From NCBI GenBank assembly GCA_033239005.1, contig BSQZ01000080.1:1262501-1326500 (forward strand): a stretch of 64,000 nt of DNA. Direction: 5' to 3'. The stretch is from Lamellibrachia satsuma. Its lineage: Eukaryota > Annelida > Polychaeta > Sabellida > Siboglinidae. Numbering within the stretch: the stretch's first letter is position 1; each line of letters starts with the position of its first letter. The notes below the pieces were generated by a model, which had not been told where the DNA came from, did not search any database, and worked only from the letters and a program-made list of their open reading frames with translations. Made by a program: the position numbers and the translations under genes. Shown here in pieces: positions 63,755 through 64,000 of the stretch.

Positions 63755-64000
63755 GTATAGGGCCTAATACTGATCCCTGTGGTTCCCCACTCAAAACAGA
63801 TTTCCAGTTTGAAATCTCACCATCTACTATTACTCTCTGTTTTCTGTGTGTAAGCCACTTTTCTATCCAGTTGATTATTATCATTACCTATACCATGGGC
63901 TTTTAGTTTAAGTAACGATAATGTGGCACTTTATCGAAAGCTTTCTAAAAATCTAAATAGACAACATTCACTGGTGACCCGTCATCTACCCACTTTGTAA
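63180..64000 (-). mobile_element. LINE RT fragment (CR1/Jockey-like), runs off right edge
   Basis: Minus strand: NWIEKWLTHRKQRVIVDGE, SGEPQGSVLGPILFLIYI (RT domain 4), INDLEVLKFADDTKVFRKV (FADD box), LFNFGKCKCIHIGHGNMDEE and VTFSSDMKVSEQDGISDSKE, then a decayed tail to about 63180. It is related to 47350-50820. A (TA)n expansion (63718-63746) sits in frame between FLI and NDL. It lies in the XDH intron upstream of the 63166 exon, same orientation, ending close to that exon's acceptor. Confidence 0.9.

Overview
The window is nuclear DNA of an animal. Conserved animal genes are split by GT/AG introns, most of the DNA is AT-rich intron or spacer, and it is crowded with minisatellites, (TA)n tracts and decayed retroelements (several LINE copies, a Penelope-like element, a tRNA-Lys-derived SINE, a Mutator-type DNA transposon). 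Protein sequence and repeat style fit a marine invertebrate, possibly a lophotrochozoan such as a mollusc. The species cannot be named from this evidence.

Layout. 1-11.6 kb, minus strand: seven exons of BCKDHA (mitochondrial branched-chain keto-acid dehydrogenase E1 alpha), with the 3' end off the left edge. 12.9-16.5 kb, plus strand: a complete five-exon DESI2 homologue (PPPDE-family isopeptidase), divergent from BCKDHA. 16.5-22.7 kb: spacer with a 33-bp coding-like minisatellite. 22.7-27.5 kb, minus: a complete five-exon PIGH (GPI-anchor GlcNAc transferase subunit) with two minisatellites in one intron. 30.3-35.2 kb: a Mutator-like (MULE) transposon with iterated terminal inverted repeats and a two-exon transposase carrying an N-terminal PHD finger. 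35.3-39.2 kb: decayed LINEs and an unrecognised decayed ORF. 40.1-43.5 kb: a giant 32-bp minisatellite. 44.1-63.2 kb, minus: fifteen exons of xanthine dehydrogenase (XDH), encoding most of the molybdopterin-binding C-terminal part; the Fe-S and FAD parts lie beyond the right edge. Its introns hold a LINE, a Penelope-like element, exon-derived minisatellites, a second LINE between two ~460-bp direct repeats and a VNTR-bearing repeat family.

The four conserved genes serve unrelated housekeeping roles (amino-acid catabolism, isopeptidase activity, GPI anchors, purine catabolism). Nothing suggests a functional cluster. Splice sites and phases were read by eye and close in frame throughout each gene, which is strong internal support.

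The most interesting signals are structural: two tandem arrays grown from the intron/exon acceptor regions of two different XDH exons, an unusually long duplication bracketing a LINE, a PHD-FLYWCH-MULE transposase, and two VNTR arrays that share a dispersed flank.
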